Positions 36,246 through 47,800 of a stretch of DNA of 64,000 bases are shown here, piece by piece (positions within the stretch are counted from its first letter, which is position 1; each line of letters starts with the position of its first letter). Below the pieces are notes generated by a model. It had not been told where the DNA came from, made no database searches, and saw only the letters and a list, made by a program, of their open reading frames with translations. A program made the translations under genes and the position numbers. Origin of the DNA: Luteolibacter luteus. GTDB taxonomy: Bacteria; Verrucomicrobiota; Verrucomicrobiia; Verrucomicrobiales; Akkermansiaceae. The stretch spans positions 6,262,001 to 6,326,000 of the forward strand of contig NZ_CP051774.1 in NCBI RefSeq assembly GCF_012913485.1, in the 5' to 3' direction.

Positions 36246-38329
36246 AGCTCGCCGAACCCGCCTGGCTGGCCCTGCTGCTCCTGGTCCCCTTCTTTGTCGC
36301 CGGGGCGATCATCACCTCGCGCCTGCGCCGCAAGCAGTGGTCTGCCTTCGCGGCGCCGCGCCTGCGTGCCAAGCTGCTGCGCCGCGGCAGCCCGGTGCCC
36401 CGCTGGCTTTCCTTCGGCTTCCTGATGCTGGCCGTGGTCCTGCTGGCGATCGGCATGGCCCGCCCGCAGACCACGAAGGGGTCCGAGACCGAGATGACCC
36501 GCGGCCGGAACGTGCTGCTGGCCCTGGACCTGTCCCGCAGCATGCTGGTGACGGACCTGAAGCCGGACCGCCTGACGCAGGCGAAGACGCTCTGCTACGA
36601 ATTGATCGAGGCGCTGCCTACGGATCGCATCGGCCTGATCGGCTTCGCCGGCGAGCCCTATCCCTTTGCCCCGCTGACGGTGGATCACGCCGCGGTGCGT
36701 GAGACGATCCAGCAGCTCGACATGGATTTCATCCCGGTGGGCGGCTCGAATGTGAAGCGCGCGCTGGAGCTTTCCATCAAGACGCTGAAGGAGACCGGCC
36801 AGAAGGAGAACGCGCTGATCCTGCTGACGGATGGCGATGAAACCCTGGGCCGCATGAGCGAGCTCGCCGCGGAGGCGAAGCGCTCCGGCGTCTATATCTT
36901 CGCCATCGCCGTCGGCACCGAGCAGGGTGATTTCGTGCCGAACAAGGACTTCCCGGATGGTCGCCACCGTGACGACAGCAACCGCCCGGTGCGCAGCGGC
37001 ATCAATACCGCGGGCCTGAAGAAGCTGGCATCCGAAACGGGTGGACGCTTCGCCGTGGCCACCTCCGCCGCGAACATCCCGGACATGGTGAAGACCGCCA
37101 TTTCCGACCTGGAGCAATTTGAAATCGAAGGGCGCGAACGCTTCGTGCCCGTGGAATACTACCAGTGGTTCATCTTCCCCGGCATCATCATGCTCATCGC
37201 CTCCATCATCGCCGGCACCCGCTGGCGCGCGCTTGGTCCGGCCAGCACGGCGGCAGCGGCAGCCGCAGCCCTGATCGCGCTCACCCCGCAGCCGCTGCGT
37301 GCGGATACCGAGGATGACGCGAAGCTGGCGCTGAAGGAGGGCAGGAACGATCAGGCGGCGGAGCTTTTCGGCAGCCTGGCGGACAAGTCGGAGGACCGGG
37401 AGCGCGGCTTCCGTTTCCGGCTGGCGCAGGGAAATGCCCTCTACCGCCAGAAGGATCTGGAGAAAGCCCGCCATGCCTTCAGCGAGGCGCTGCGTTCGCA
37501 GGATCCGCAGGTCCGCGCCGCAGCCCACCATGGAATGGGCACCGTTCTTTTCGGCACTGGCTGGAAGTCCCTTTCCGCCGGCCAAGCCTACCCGGAAGTG
37601 GCGAAGAAGGAAGAGGGCAAGGCGAAGCCAAACCCCTTCAAGAAGATCGTGGACTCCATCCTCGGCCTCTTCGACCAGAAGGACAAGGGCGACCAGCCTT
37701 CACAGATGGCGGCCTTTGACGGCATGGTCCGCGAGGCCCTTTCCGAGTGGATGCAAGAGAGCACCCCGGACAGCGGCGAGACGAATGGCTTCAATCGCTT
37801 CGACACCACGCTCACCGACTGGGTGGATGCCGTGAAGCACTTCGACACCGCGTTGCGCTATGACTCCGGCTCGGAGCTGGCGAAGCATAACCGGGCGCTG
37901 ACGGTGAAGTATCTCAAGCGCCTGGAAGAGATCCTCAACGAAGTCGGCGAGAACGCCCAGCAGATCCAGCCGATGCCGATGCCCGGACAAGGCAAGGGCG
38001 AAGGCAAGCAGCCCGAAGGCGATGGCGAGGGAGACCAGCAAGGCGAGGGTGAAAAGGGCGACCAACCCGGCGAGGGCAAGGGCGACAAGGGCGAGGAGAA
38101 GAAAGACGGCTCGGGCGGCGACGACGACAAGCAACAGGACGGCGAGGGTGGCGACAACCCGAGCGACAAGAAAGACGGCGAGGGCAAGGACGCCGGTGAC
38201 AAGAAACAGAAAGAGGGCGAGACCCCGGAAGACGCGGCCCGCCGCATCCTGCGCGAAAATGCGGACTTCGAAAAAGGAGTCATCGGACCCCGCCGCGCCG
38301 AATATCGCCAACCGGAGAAAGACTGGTAA
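36242..38329 (+). CDS. batB: VWA and TPR fusion protein, BatB/BatC-like
   Basis: 695 residues from the ATG at 36242. The N-terminal half resembles BatB: two membrane segments, then a VWA domain with DLSRSM and TDGDETLGR, and another membrane segment near 305-330. The C-terminal half is BatC-like: tetratricopeptide segments (ALKEGRNDQAAELFGSLADK, GNALYRQKDLEKARHAFSEAL), then a Gly/Asp/Lys/Glu-rich low-complexity tail of about 110 residues before a short helical end. In many genomes BatB and BatC are separate; here they are fused. Confidence 0.88.
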   Translation: MKLAEPAWLALLLLVPFFVAGAIITSRLRRKQWSAFAAPRLRAKLLRRGSPVPRWLSFGFLMLAVVLLAIGMARPQTTKGSETEMTRGRNVLLALDLSRSMLVTDLKPDRLTQAKTLCYELIEALPTDRIGLIGFAGEPYPFAPLTVDHAAVRETIQQLDMDFIPVGGSNVKRALELSIKTLKETGQKENALILLTDGDETLGRMSELAAEAKRSGVYIFAIAVGTEQGDFVPNKDFPDGRHRDDSNRPVRSGINTAGLKKLASETGGRFAVATSAANIPDMVKTAISDLEQFEIEGRERFVPVEYYQWFIFPGIIMLIASIIAGTRWRALGPASTAAAAAAALIALTPQPLRADTEDDAKLALKEGRNDQAAELFGSLADKSEDRERGFRFRLAQGNALYRQKDLEKARHAFSEALRSQDPQVRAAAHHGMGTVLFGTGWKSLSAGQAYPEVAKKEEGKAKPNPFKKIVDSILGLFDQKDKGDQPSQMAAFDGMVREALSEWMQESTPDSGETNGFNRFDTTLTDWVDAVKHFDTALRYDSGSELAKHNRALTVKYLKRLEEILNEVGENAQQIQPMPMPGQGKGEGKQPEGDGEGDQQGEGEKGDQPGEGKGDKGEEKKDGSGGDDDKQQDGEGGDNPSDKKDGEGKDAGDKKQKEGETPEDAARRILRENADFEKGVIGPRRAEYRQPEKDW

Positions 38330-38345
38330 ATTTCAATTCAGAACC

Positions 38346-40766
38346 GTGAATCGATTGCTTTCAACCCTTCTGGCGGCGATGGCCTTGGCCATCCCCGCGG
38401 AGACGATTTCCGCAGCACCCTTCGTGGATGCCAATATCAGCAGCCGCTTCATCATCCGGGGCGAGCAGGCGGTATTGGACCTGGTGATGCCTGGCGATGC
38501 CGATCTAGACGCCATGCCGCAGATCCCGGAGGTCGAGAAACTGGACGTCCGCCCGCTCGGCATGGGTGCCCAGCGCCGCTATAGCCAGGGCCGCCGCATG
38601 GAGCTGGTGGTGCCCTATGTGATCTCCAGCTATACCGCGGGCAACTACACGATCCCTTCCATCGAGGTGGACTTCAACGGCGAGAAGCGCCGCACGCCGC
38701 CGATCGACCTGCGGGTCATCGATGAAAAGGAGCTGAAGATGTACAAGGCCAGCATCGGCGGCCGGGACGTGCTTTATTCCGCCGCCTTTCACGCGATCAA
38801 GGGCACGCCTTTCGTGGGTGAAAAGCAGCCGGTGGAGATCAAGCTCTACTTCCCTGCCGACCAGCAGGTGGAAGACTGGGGCATCCCGGAATTCGAGCGC
38901 GACGGGCTTTCCACGTGGCGCTTCCAGCCGCAGCCCCGCCTCGGCCGGGCGAGCCTGCTGGCGCGGAATTACTACGCGGTGAGCTATCCCAGCACGATGT
39001 CCACGAACCGTGAGGGTGCTTCCACGCTGGGTGCGGCCACGGTGCGCTTGCAGACGATCCAGCGCTCCCCGGAGAACTTCGGGCGCGCCGTCTATCAGCC
39101 GCTGACGGTGAATGTCCCGGCGATCCAATTTGACTCGAAGCCGCTGCCGCCGGGTGCGCCGGAGGGCTTCGAGAACGCGATCGGGCAATTCGAGATCGGC
39201 GTGAATGTCTCGGAGACGAACCTGCGCGAGGGCGACCCGGTGAGCATGGACATGACGGTCACCGGCATCGGCAATCTCGATACGATGAAGCCGCCGGCAC
39301 CGCTGAGTGCGGATGGCTGGAAGCTCTATGATGCCTCCGCGACGGAGCGTGGCGAAGAGCGCCGCGAGATGTGGGGCCAGGTGGAGTACCGCCAGTTCAT
39401 GCGGCCGCTGCGGCTGCAGCAGTCCGTGCCGCCCTTCCGCCTGGTGTATTTCGATCCCGCGAAGGAAGCCTATGAGACGGTGCTCTCCGAAGCGATCCCG
39501 CTGACTGTGATGCCATCGACAAATGCCGGCCCCTTGGCGAGTGCGCCGCAAGCCGCTGCCATTCCGATCGAAGAGATGACGGATATCCTGAGCATCGTGA
39601 ATCCCGCCGCGGGCCTGTTAGGCGATCGCAAGCCGCTGCCGCTGTGGCTCTGGCAGATCCTGCCGGGGCTGGGTGTGGCGGCCCTGCTCTTTGTGATCTT
39701 CAAGCAGCGGCTGGCTCCGCGGATGAAGAAGGATCCGGATGAGATCGCCCGCCGCCGCGAGTGGCGCGAGCTCGAGCGCACGCCGGACCAGAATGGTGTC
39801 TTCTACCGCAGCGTGGGCCACTTCGTGGAGCGCTGGCTGGGCGACCGCCAGGACCCGGTGATCATGGAAGTGCTCTCGAAGCGGGATGATGTGTGTTTCC
39901 GCCAGGACCGTGCGGAGGCGAAGCTGGAACGCGGCGAACGCCAGCGCGTGCTGGGTGCGCTGCGCCGCTTGGCCTTGCCGCTGGTGGCCTTCTTCTTCGC
40001 GCTGTCCACGCTGAGCGGTCAGGCGCAGCAGGAAGATCCGGCGAAGCTCTACAGCGAGGGTCGCTATAGCGAGGCGGCGAAGGGCTGGCTGGATAGCGGT
40101 CCCTTCGAGCAACTCTCCGCGGACACGCTCTTCAATATCGGGAATGCGGCGTATCGCATGGGCTCGCCCGGTGAGGCCGCGCTCTACTATCGCCGTGCGC
40201 TGGCGAAGGATGCCCAGCATCCGGAGGCCCGGCAGAACCTGCGCTTCCTGGAGCGGAAGTTCGGCTCGATCACGATCACGCGTCCGGACTACCAGCACAT
40301 GATTTCCCGGCTGCCGCTGGAGTTCTGGAAGAACTGCGTGTGGGCATCCCTCTGGATCATCGCCATCGGCATCCTGATCTTCCCGGCCACGCGTCCGGGT
40401 GCGGGCGTCCGCTTGGCCTCGATCATCGGCTTCGTGGTCGCGCCCTTGCTCGCGGGTGCGGGTGCCCTGGGTTGGTACTATTTCCCGGATGATGCCCGCT
40501 TTGCCCCGGCGGCCCAGCAGGTGGTGGTGGTGGCGGATACCAGCGTGGTCCGCACCGATGCCGCCCGCTCTGCACCGCGCGTGATCGATGCACCTGCGGG
40601 TTCGCTTTGCCGCCTGCTGACGACTTCCGGCGGCTGGGCCTATGTGGCCTTCACGAATGAAAGCCGCGGCTGGGTGCCTCTCGTTGACATCGAGCATCTG
40701 GTGCCCGAAACCAAGCCTGCGCCGCCGAAGCTCCGCCCGGTGCAGGGCTCGGAAGGCAATGCCTGA
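38346..40766 (+). CDS. batD: BatD-like protein with TPR and SH3 parts
   Basis: 806 residues from the GTG at 38346, which opens a signal peptide MNRLLSTLLAAMALAIPAETISA; the frame before it is a shadow of the batB tail. The BatD (oxygen-tolerance) domain spans about residues 25-430, with repeated beta modules (SYTAGNYTIPSIEVDFNG). Around 430 a membrane segment (LWQILPGLGVAALLFVIF) follows, then a second hydrophobic stretch, a TPR pair (RYSEAAKGWLDSG, YYRRALAKDAQHPEARQNLR), two more membrane segments and a C-terminal SH3-like domain (VVVVADTSVVRTDAARSAP, WAYVAFTNESRGWVP). The membrane-spanning end of the cluster. Confidence 0.86.
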   Translation: MNRLLSTLLAAMALAIPAETISAAPFVDANISSRFIIRGEQAVLDLVMPGDADLDAMPQIPEVEKLDVRPLGMGAQRRYSQGRRMELVVPYVISSYTAGNYTIPSIEVDFNGEKRRTPPIDLRVIDEKELKMYKASIGGRDVLYSAAFHAIKGTPFVGEKQPVEIKLYFPADQQVEDWGIPEFERDGLSTWRFQPQPRLGRASLLARNYYAVSYPSTMSTNREGASTLGAATVRLQTIQRSPENFGRAVYQPLTVNVPAIQFDSKPLPPGAPEGFENAIGQFEIGVNVSETNLREGDPVSMDMTVTGIGNLDTMKPPAPLSADGWKLYDASATERGEERREMWGQVEYRQFMRPLRLQQSVPPFRLVYFDPAKEAYETVLSEAIPLTVMPSTNAGPLASAPQAAAIPIEEMTDILSIVNPAAGLLGDRKPLPLWLWQILPGLGVAALLFVIFKQRLAPRMKKDPDEIARRREWRELERTPDQNGVFYRSVGHFVERWLGDRQDPVIMEVLSKRDDVCFRQDRAEAKLERGERQRVLGALRRLALPLVAFFFALSTLSGQAQQEDPAKLYSEGRYSEAAKGWLDSGPFEQLSADTLFNIGNAAYRMGSPGEAALYYRRALAKDAQHPEARQNLRFLERKFGSITITRPDYQHMISRLPLEFWKNCVWASLWIIAIGILIFPATRPGAGVRLASIIGFVVAPLLAGAGALGWYYFPDDARFAPAAQQVVVVADTSVVRTDAARSAPRVIDAPAGSLCRLLTTSGGWAYVAFTNESRGWVPLVDIEHLVPETKPAPPKLRPVQGSEGNA

Positions 40767-40818
40767 TCCGGCTCCCCTTCCCCATTCTTTCTCTTTTCCC
40801 TAACCCACACATCATCCA

Positions 40819-41433
<615 letters not shown>

Positions 41434-41472
41434 GCCCGGACTTCGGAACGAAGAATTCCGTCCATCATTTCC

Positions 41473-41505
41473 AAAGCGCGGTCCCGGTAGGGCCCGCGCT
41501 TTTTT
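41473..41505 (+). terminator. Intrinsic terminator after the cyclophilin gene
   Basis: AAGCGCG and CGCGCTT pair around a GC-rich loop of about 13 bases, which can itself pair further, and the stem is followed by a run of six T. It lies 40 bases after the stop codon. Confidence 0.85.
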
Positions 41506-42051
41506 GATGCCCGCGTGGCGAGGTGGCAGCGCGATGGCGTGATACTCATGGCCGGGGCAAGGCCCATATCCTGAGCGGCAAGAAGTTGAATACATCGAGC
41601 GGAAGTTGTTAGACAGCGGTTAATACAAGCGCACCCCATCGCAGGGCACCAAGCCTAACAGAACTGCACGGTTGGCGGGCGAGGCGCGGGGTATGGAAGC
41701 TCCGTGGGGGCCTAGGGCGTGTGGCCGACTTCATTATTTCAGGCAAAGAGACTCTGTCATTTTGCGCTTATTTCCATCGACTTACGGAAAACACGGTCGG
41801 GACACCCGTCGATTCCGGAGTGGAGACCACTGGCGAATCTGGGTTGCGGGGCGAATCCGGGGCAAGTTCGAGGGCGCTGGAAGCTGTGAGCCTGTTCCAG
41901 ATATCAACAGGCCACACCTCCAACAAACAAGACATCGAAGATAACACATAAAATCAGACAAATGATCCCAAAACCAGACATGCCTTTGGCTGAGTTTGAC
42001 CAACTCGATTCGTCCCCCTCTAAGGTCGACCGCATTTTGCAAACACCTAGC
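41506..42051 (+). other. Gene-free stretch before the propeller gene
   Basis: About 545 bases with no convincing gene. The final 150 bases are AT-rich (AACACATAAAATCAGACAAATG near 41945) and probably contain the promoter for the 42052 gene, but no clear -35/-10 pair was identified. An in-frame extension to 41962 is possible and less likely than the ATG at 42052. A TGTTAGA heptamer lies at 41607. Confidence 0.4.
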
Positions 42052-44817
42052 ATGCACACACCACAACTCCTCCACACGCGCCGCTCCCTGACGGCAGCCG
42101 CCCTGATCCTCGCCACCATTTCCGCACCGGCCCTGCAGGCGCAGACGGTCCTGACTGGAAACCACAAGGTGACGGGGAACCTCGATGCCACCGGCGACTT
42201 GGGCTGGGGTGTTACCTCCAGCTCCGCAGTCGCGGGCAAGCTGCGCTACTTCATTTCCCCGGACATCGAGCTGTCCTTCGATGCGACGCAGGCGAATGCG
42301 GTCTTCACGTGGAATGACAATGCCGGAACGGCCCTGCGCGACAAGATGAGGCTGGACCAGAATAACGCCATTCACCTTTACCCGACCGCAGGCGGTACGG
42401 CATCGATCACGATGACGCCGAACGCCGGTGCCATCAAGCTGGCTGGCACGAACCCGGGTATCTACAATTCCAGCGGCAGCCCCGTGCTGCAGATGAGCGG
42501 TAGCCGCGCGGTCTTCCCTTCCCAGCCGCTCTTCACCAGCGGCATCGACTTCGGCGGCACGGGTGGCACCCTGGACACCTCAAAGATGGAGGATCTCCAA
42601 AGCCTGCTGACGGGCTTCGGCTATGATCCGAACCAAGGTTCCTACACGGCCATCACCAAGCTCAACAGCGCTCCAGGTCTGTCGGTCACGGCAGCGGCGG
42701 CCCAGAACGGCTATCTCTATCTGGCAGCAAGTATCTACGGGACCATCACCTTGGACAGCGTCACCTACGACTCCGCGAACGGCCAATACGCGGTGATCAA
42801 GATCGCGGACGATGGGTCTGTGGGCTGGGTGAAGCAAATCCAGCTCTCCTCCGGATCACTGATGCTCAATTCCATCGAAGTCAACGAATCCGGAACCGTC
42901 GCCCTCGCTGGCGGGCTGAACGGGACGACCTCGAACCTGGGAGCGCAAAACATGGCCCAGAGCGGAGGAATCGATGGCTTCGTGCTGGTGTTGAATTCCA
43001 GCGGGACGCCGCAGTGGTCGAAGGTCATCACCAATGGCGTGTCTCCCCTGCGCGAGGACGCCTACGGCGTGGCTATCGACGCCAGCGGAAACGTCGCGGT
43101 CGTCGGGGAATCCGAAGGCAGCACGATCAACTTCGGAAACGGTACACGAACCAGCTCCGGCGGCACGGATGCGTACGTGGTGAAGTACAATTCAAGCGGC
43201 ACCGCCCAGTGGTCCCTTCTGGCTGGCGGAAGCGGCTATGATGGAGCTCGCGATGTGGCTTTCGCCTCGAATGGAAACGTGATCGTGGCTGGCGCGGGCG
43301 GGACCACCACCAGCCTGGGAGCAAAGAACTTTACCAGTGCCGGCATGAGCGACGCATGGGCCATGGCCTTCAGCTCCGCCGGAGCCATCCAATGGGCGAC
43401 CCCAATCGGCGGCACCGGGAATGAAACCACTCAAAAACTAGGCTTGGATTCATCCGACAATGCCTACCTGCTCGCCCAATTTTCCGGATCCACGACCAAT
43501 TTGGGGAGCCATAACAAGACCTCCGCCGGCAGCAATGATGCCTTGGTAGTGGCGCTGAACACCAGTGGCGCGGTGCAGTGGTCGAAGGCGATCGGCAGTT
43601 CCGGTTCGGACTATGCCTCCGAACTGAAGGTGGATGCCTGGGGCTCGATCGTGGTAAGCGGCACCGTTACCGGAAGCATCACGAACCTCGGCGCTTACAA
43701 TCTCACCGCCCAAGGTGAGAGCGATGGATTCTTCGTGTCACTGAATACCAGCGGGAGCGTAACGGGCTCGAGGTTGATCGGGGGCTCGAAATCGGACGGT
43801 TTCAATGCCGTGCCACTTGATGGCTTGTCGCCAGGCGGCTACCTCTTCCACGGCTACGTGGGCAATACCGTCCCCATCGGCAACACTCGTTTGCCGAGCG
43901 GTAACTTCGCAATTACCGTTCCTTCGAATACCATTGTCACGGACCCCATCACCTCCACGCCGAGTTTGGCATGGGGAGGCTTCGCCGGTGCGGAAGGCAC
44001 CGTGGCCATCGGCACGAATGCCTTTGCCAACGGCTTGCAAAGCGCGGCCTTCAATTCGGGTCTGACCCACGGTGAGAATTCCTTCGCGGGGAATGCTGGC
44101 CAGGCACGCGGCAAGAACTCGGTAGCCTTTGGCGTGACTACGGCTTCGGGTGAAGGCTCCGCAAGCTTCGGTCTTCAAACGTCGGCCACGGGGGCCGCGT
44201 CCTTCGCCGCGGGGCACAGCAACGCGGCATCGGGAAGCTATGCCACCGCCTTCGGCGACATGAACCTAGCCTCCGGTGAAGCCTCGGTCGCCCTGGGCTG
44301 GATGAGCTCGGCAACCGGTCAGAATTCAATTGCGGCGGGTGAAAACAACAATGCCGCGGGATGGGCTTCCGTGTCCCTTGGTGCTTACAACTGGTCGGCC
44401 GGGTTCAGCTCGACCACGCTCGGGATGGGAAACTTCGCGTCGGGGGATTTCTCCCTCGCGGCTGGTTCGGGGACCAACGCGGCCAGCTACCTTTCGAGCG
44501 TCTTCGGCCAGTATAACCTGGCCGGCGGCAGTGCGTCGGCATGGGTAGAGGAGGATCCTCTCTTCGAAATCGGCAACGGCGTGAGCGGCGCGTCCAACGC
44601 TGTGGGCGTGCTGAAGAACGGCCGGACCACGCTGACGAACAAGGCATGGAAGGCAGCCGTCACCGCAACTCCCACCGCCGCGACGGCACTGGCAGACCCG
44701 GCTCCCACCACCGATAGCGGTGGCAAGGCGCTGGTAGTGGAAGGTCACACGGAGCTCCAGGGCAAGGTGATCATCGTAAGACCACAGGGCGACATCTCTC
44801 CCGGCATCTACCAGTGA
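42052..44817 (+). CDS. Secreted beta-propeller protein with YadA-head-like repeats
   Basis: 921 residues from the ATG at 42052, which starts a signal peptide (TAAALILATISAPALQA). Residues from about 190 to 560 hold repeated units of about 50 residues of the pattern DGFVLVLNSSGTPQWSKVI..SxGSGVDxSGNVAVVGxxxGST.NFG, typical of SBBP beta-propeller repeats. From about 660 to 830 follow short repeats (SVAFGVTTASGEGSASFGLQ, YATAFGDMNLASGEASVALG), similar to YadA-type trimeric adhesin heads. No YadA anchor or PEP-CTERM is present at the end. It is probably a large surface or secreted protein. Its stop overlaps the possible GTG start of the next gene. Confidence 0.75.
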   Translation: MHTPQLLHTRRSLTAAALILATISAPALQAQTVLTGNHKVTGNLDATGDLGWGVTSSSAVAGKLRYFISPDIELSFDATQANAVFTWNDNAGTALRDKMRLDQNNAIHLYPTAGGTASITMTPNAGAIKLAGTNPGIYNSSGSPVLQMSGSRAVFPSQPLFTSGIDFGGTGGTLDTSKMEDLQSLLTGFGYDPNQGSYTAITKLNSAPGLSVTAAAAQNGYLYLAASIYGTITLDSVTYDSANGQYAVIKIADDGSVGWVKQIQLSSGSLMLNSIEVNESGTVALAGGLNGTTSNLGAQNMAQSGGIDGFVLVLNSSGTPQWSKVITNGVSPLREDAYGVAIDASGNVAVVGESEGSTINFGNGTRTSSGGTDAYVVKYNSSGTAQWSLLAGGSGYDGARDVAFASNGNVIVAGAGGTTTSLGAKNFTSAGMSDAWAMAFSSAGAIQWATPIGGTGNETTQKLGLDSSDNAYLLAQFSGSTTNLGSHNKTSAGSNDALVVALNTSGAVQWSKAIGSSGSDYASELKVDAWGSIVVSGTVTGSITNLGAYNLTAQGESDGFFVSLNTSGSVTGSRLIGGSKSDGFNAVPLDGLSPGGYLFHGYVGNTVPIGNTRLPSGNFAITVPSNTIVTDPITSTPSLAWGGFAGAEGTVAIGTNAFANGLQSAAFNSGLTHGENSFAGNAGQARGKNSVAFGVTTASGEGSASFGLQTSATGAASFAAGHSNAASGSYATAFGDMNLASGEASVALGWMSSATGQNSIAAGENNNAAGWASVSLGAYNWSAGFSSTTLGMGNFASGDFSLAAGSGTNAASYLSSVFGQYNLAGGSASAWVEEDPLFEIGNGVSGASNAVGVLKNGRTTLTNKAWKAAVTATPTAATALADPAPTTDSGGKALVVEGHTELQGKVIIVRPQGDISPGIYQ

Positions 44818-44882
44818 TTCCCGGAGGCGAAAGGCAAAAGCCTTCCCCGAAACATCCTTTAAACTACTATATTTCTAGTATC

Positions 44883-47800
44883 ATGTATGGAAGAAAATCA
44901 CCGTTGCGATCCTGGTTAACCCGGGTATCGACGGTTTCGCTGCTCATCTCCTCGATGAGCGTGCAGGCGGTTCCCCCGGCCTGGTGGTCGGCGGGCAGTC
45001 CGCCTGTCCTCAGCGGCAGCCCCGCTGAAAACAAAGGCATGGCCAGCGCCGGCCAAGGCAAATGGATGGCCCAGAGTGCCCTTACCGCGCTGTCCGCCAA
45101 GGTGGGTGCGGGGCATCCTGCCGTGACCGCGATCACGGCGGAGCTCTACAAGGCGAGTGCAACCGCCGAAGAAGGCGTCTTCTACCCGGTGCGGCCGGCG
45201 ACTCCGGACGCCGCCTGGCTGGAAGCACAGAAGGCCCCGCTTACCATCGGAGCCCTGAAGGCCTTGGCCGCGCCCTTCTACAGGCACATCGGCAAGCTCA
45301 ACGAGGAATGGATCGTCGATCAATTCGTCGCCAACGGGCTGTTGACCGAGAACGTGCACTACTTCCGGGACAATGAGAATCTCCCGAAGGTGTACTATCC
45401 TTGGAATCCGGCGAACAACCAGAACCCGGAGACGAACTCGGCGTCGGTGACGATAGGACAGTTGAAGGCGGTCTTCTCCCTATACTTTGAAACCCTGGTC
45501 CTCACCGACGATCTCGATGGAGACGGTCTCGGCCAGGCCGACGAAGTATTGCACGGAACCAATCCCGAATTGGCCGACACCGACGGGGACAGCTTGCCCG
45601 ACGGCTGGGAGGTCGAACACGGCCTCGATCCTCTGGGCACTACGAATACCTATGGAGACCCGGACGGAGAGGGGGTGAAAAACGTCTATGAATTCGTCCT
45701 GGGCTTCGATCCTAACGTGGCAAATACCGCCGGAACCTCCGATGCCACCAAGGACCGCGACGGAGACGGCATGACCGACGCCTGGGAAGCCTTCTGGGGC
45801 TTGCTCCAGTGGGATGAAGAGGCGGGCTATAGCGTGATCACGAAGCGAATCGATTGGGATGTGGCAGACAGCACAGCCGATTACGACGGAGACGGGCTCA
45901 CCAACTTCCAGGAGTTCACCATCCTGAGCAGCCCGGTTACCAAGGACACCGACGAGGACGGCATGCCGGACGCGTGGGAATTGGCGAATAACCTGCAGGT
46001 GAATAGTTCCGATTGGTCCAGCGATCCCGACAACGACGACATCTCGAATCTCGACGAGTATCTTCTGGGACTGAACCCCCGCAACGCCAACACGGGAGGC
46101 ACTTCCGACAAGACCAAGGACCGGGATGGTGATGGCATTCTGGACCGCGTGGAAGTCAGCTACGTAAGGGTTACCATCGACGAGAATAACGACAAGATCT
46201 TCGAGCGCACCCTCGACTGGGAAGTCGCGGACGCTACCGCGGACTACGACGGGGACGGCCTGAGCAACGAGGACGAATTCGTAGAGGGGACCCACCCCTT
46301 GCTCAATGACTCCGACTACGACAACATGCCGGATGGTTGGGAAATCGACAACGGTTTCGACCCCATGCAAGAGGCAAATCAGAATATCGACACGGACAAT
46401 GATGGAGTGAAGAACATCCACGAATTTGTCCTAGGCCTCGATCCACGGGATGCTACGACCACGCCAGGAGTGCCGGATGACACAAGGGACGGCGACAGCG
46501 ATGGGATGCCCGACGCGTGGGAAGCTTCCTTTGGAAGATTCGTGGCCGATCCGGACACCAATCACCGCAACTTCCAGAAGACGCTCGACTGGACCATCGA
46601 CGATAGCGAAGAGGACTTCGACGAGGATGAATTCGAGAACCTCGAGGAATTCCTGGAGGGCACGAACCCGACCTTCTTCGACAGCGACGGTGACCAGATG
46701 CCGGACGGATGGGAAGCAAGGCATGGACTGGATCCAGACAGCTCCGTGGGTTCCGAAGGACCGAACGCCGATCCGGACAATGACGGCCTCGATAACTTCG
46801 AGGAGTGGTGCCACGGAACGGATCCGCATCGCGCGAACAGCGACGGCAACGGCAACGACAACACGAACGACGGCGAGGAAGTCGAGCAAGGCTCCGACCC
46901 GAACGACAGCGGCGACAATGGCCAAGCCCCGCCGGACCTCATCTCCGTTCCGATCACGATCGGGGATCCCAGTGGAAGCTTCTCCGAGAAGTGGTGCTTG
47001 AACGTCCGGGGTCTGGACCAAGATAGCCGGACCTTCTCTGTGGCAAGCCGCGAATTCGGCGATGTAACGACAGAGAACATCCTGCTCAGAAAAGGCAACC
47101 GCTACGAAATCTCAATCATCCACCAGGGCACCTCCCCTGCTTGGCTGGCGACTCCGGGTGCACAGCCCGACTATGACTGGGAAGCGACGATCGATGGAAA
47201 ACCCGAGGAGAGCGCATACCCTTACCAGACTGGCTCTGGAAACCTCTTCACGGTTGCGGATCACTGGATCGTGGACAACCGCCTCGGGGTTTTCACCAAA
47301 TATGGTGACACCGGCAATGAGAACAAGATCCAAGGACATCACGCGACTCTGATCCCCGGCATTCGCCGGGATGAAGACGTCTCCGATGACAACTGGCAAT
47401 TCCTCACCGGCCAGCTGAGAAAGGCTCTACCGGGACAGAAGATGAACCTGAGGGTGGACGTCGCTCATGTCAGTGGCTTGGGTCAGCCGACCGATTGCAC
47501 TTGGGAGATCAGCCAAGGCAACCCGTTCAAGAACTATGAAGCTAACCAAAATCGGGCAACTCTGACGAAACTGACGGGGGAGGATCTGAAGGGCCGTTCG
47601 GTTCACTTCCACTTCGCCGGCAGTGGTGCCTTGCCGGTCAAAGCAAAGTTCAAGATCCTCGGCAATCCAATGGAACTCGAGGAGGTGATCCAGGTGGAAA
47701 AGCCCGTCGCACCAATTGACGTACGCGTCGGCGAAATCGACTTCTACACTGGTGATATATCAGGCCTCCGCGTGGGACTTTACAGCACCGGGGACTTAGT

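Noticed and set aside
38022-38345. N-terminal extension of BatD with Lys/Arg/Thr-rich sequence
   Set aside because: It overlaps the charged tail of batB in another frame; the GTG at 38346 begins a proper signal peptide.
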